From contig JAUSIA010000460.1 of the NCBI GenBank assembly GCA_030648225.1, forward strand, positions 1-6,505: 6,505 bases of DNA. Reading direction: 5' to 3'. Both the position numbers and the translations under genes were made by a program. The notes beneath the pieces are model-generated. The model saw only the letters and a list, made by a program, of their open reading frames with translations. It did no database searches and had not been told where the DNA came from. The DNA comes from Ignavibacteria bacterium. Its GTDB lineage: Bacteria; Bacteroidota; Ignavibacteria; Ignavibacteriales; Ignavibacteriaceae. This document shows positions 5,840-6,505 of this stretch, one piece after another. Within the stretch, counting starts at the first letter, position 1. Each line of letters starts with the position of its first letter.

Positions 5840-6047
5840 TAATAAGGAGAGGGACGAAGGGTGAGGTTAAAGAAAAAGATATTCTTCATACAACCTCTTA
5901 ATCCCAGCGTTAACAAATTAAAAATTGAATCATTAACTATTTCAACCGTTTTGAAAATTGAACAGTCAACTTGAGTAAATTTAATGATTATAGAATTTAT
6001 TTCCGATTATAAGAGAAGGGAATAGGGAAGGAAGAAATTTTATTTGA

Positions 6048-6455
6048 TCAGATTAACAAGCCCAGATTTTCTGCAAAGCTTTCATGTAGATTAAGCATAA
6101 TATAGTAATGGTGTTTTGAATCTTGGAAATCAAAAAAGGAAATAGTATTTTCTTTCATATCTCCATAGAATACTTTTTTAGATTCATAATCAAATCCATC
6201 AAACTTTTCACCACTGATTTTCAAATCAATAAATTTAGCTGTTGCAAAATCGTAAAGTGAAATACCTTTTTCATCTCCGCTGCCGGTTATCATTTCATTT
6301 TTTTCAGTATCATAAACATTTATTCTTGTAATTGATACTTCGCCGGCTATTTCATTATAAGAAGAAGTTGTCTTATCAAAAATTCTGGAAATCTCTTTAC
6401 CCCCGATAAGTTTTCCAATAACAAAAGCTACAATTCTTCTTTTATGGATATTCAC
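6048..6455 (-). CDS. Hypothetical protein, family not recognised
   Basis: This 135-residue frame starts with GTG (6455-6453); an in-frame stop lies six codons upstream and the next internal methionine is at residue 46, so GTG is the only sensible start. No Shine-Dalgarno is visible. The N-terminus is basic (HKRRIVAFVIGKLIGGKE, 4-21) and the rest alternates short strands with charged turns, including NVYDTEKNEMITGSGDE (46-62), ISLYDF (65-70) and ISFFDF (105-110), which suggests a mainly beta protein with a loosely repeated '(I/V)..(Y/F)D' pattern. There is no signal peptide or clear membrane segment. It reads in the same direction as the lipoprotein cluster but is separated by the repeat region, so it is probably a separate transcription unit. 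Confidence 0.6.
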   Translation of the reverse strand: MNIHKRRIVAFVIGKLIGGKEISRIFDKTTSSYNEIAGEVSITRINVYDTEKNEMITGSGDEKGISLYDFATAKFIDLKISGEKFDGFDYESKKVFYGDMKENTISFFDFQDSKHHYYIMLNLHESFAENLGLLI

Positions 6456-6505
6456 AATTATTATTGCTGTTTACTGATTATTTTTACGATTCAATCTTAA
6501 GGCAA

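Larger units (their letters stand above)
5621..5869. repeat. Composite palindromic intergenic repeat
   Basis: The ends are a perfect 10-bp inverted repeat, TAACCTCACC (5621-5630) and GGTGAGGTTA (5860-5869). Inside are CCCTCTC (5708-5714) and GAGAGGG (5847-5853), also inverted, and two small hairpins at 5636-5654 and 5661-5679. Units built from CCTCACC, CTCTCC and GGTGAGG words recur between genes in related genomes as far as I recall. With the 118-bp insertion at 5722-5839 and one TAATA copy removed, the unit would be about 126 bp and its right half would close into a simple CCCTCTC/GAGAGGG hairpin. Confidence 0.65.
5590..6047. other. 458-bp gene-free stretch; left part is a nested repeat
   Basis: No supported gene lies here. 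Bases 5621-5869 form the composite inverted repeat annotated separately. Bases 5870-6047 are AT-rich and hold a 9-bp perfect inverted repeat (AATCATTAA 5928-5936, TTAATGATT 5981-5989) and several TTGAA words, one of them a TTGACT on the minus strand (5964-5969) without a matching -10. The promoter for the lipoprotein cluster must lie somewhere in 5590-6047 unless it is read from the gene upstream. Confidence 0.55.

Noticed and set aside
5621..5869. Possible CRISPR array
   Set aside because: The repeats are inverted and nested, not direct repeats of constant length with unique spacers.
5928..5989. AATCATTAA/TTAATGATT inverted repeat as a possible operator
   Set aside because: The arms are AT-only apart from one base and 44 bases apart, so a chance match in AT-rich DNA is likely.

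Overview
The window is AT-rich and every convincing gene lies on the minus strand, so transcription runs from right to left. Protein style (AT-driven Lys/Ile/Asn-rich sequences, weak Shine-Dalgarno sites mixed with a few strong ones, TTG and GTG starts) and intergenic repeats of the 'CCTCACC…CCCTCTCC…GGTGAGG' kind suggest a member of the Bacteroidota/Chlorobi group, most likely an Ignavibacteria-like organism. This placement is an inference from style, not from a marker gene.

Right to left: (1) a 135-residue protein of unknown family with a GTG start (6455-6048). (2) A 458-bp gene-free stretch (6047-5590) whose left part is a nested repeat: a long palindromic unit with 10-bp perfect ends, apparently interrupted by a 118-bp MITE-like insertion that carries its own double hairpin. 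(3) A tight four-gene cluster: a two-domain lipoprotein, an AlkD-like DNA alkylation repair protein (TTG start), a DinB-fold protein, and a Rid-family protein that lacks the RidA catalytic arginine. A short hairpin repeat sits between the last two genes and blurs the start of the Rid gene. (4) A 286-bp spacer. (5) A second operon: an MscS-type mechanosensitive channel, a K+/H+ (CPA1) antiporter with an RCK_C domain, and a small LapA-domain membrane protein. The first two overlap by 14 bp and the third follows after 20 bp. (6) The 5' part of rimP, cut by the window edge, preceded by a terminator-like hairpin that may be a leader attenuator of the rimP-nusA-infB operon or simply the terminator of the operon before it.

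Functionally, operon (5) reads as an osmotic and cation homeostasis unit: tension-gated release of solutes plus proton-coupled cation efflux. Cluster (3) mixes DNA-base damage repair, a possible metal-dependent thiol transferase fold and a Rid protein; a shared 'damage control' role is conceivable but not shown.

I found no CRISPR array, phage, toxin-antitoxin or defence locus, and no RNA gene. The window looks mostly ordinary. The points most worth a second look are the nested repeat, the rimP leader hairpin, and the Rid protein with its altered catalytic site and repeat-disturbed start.
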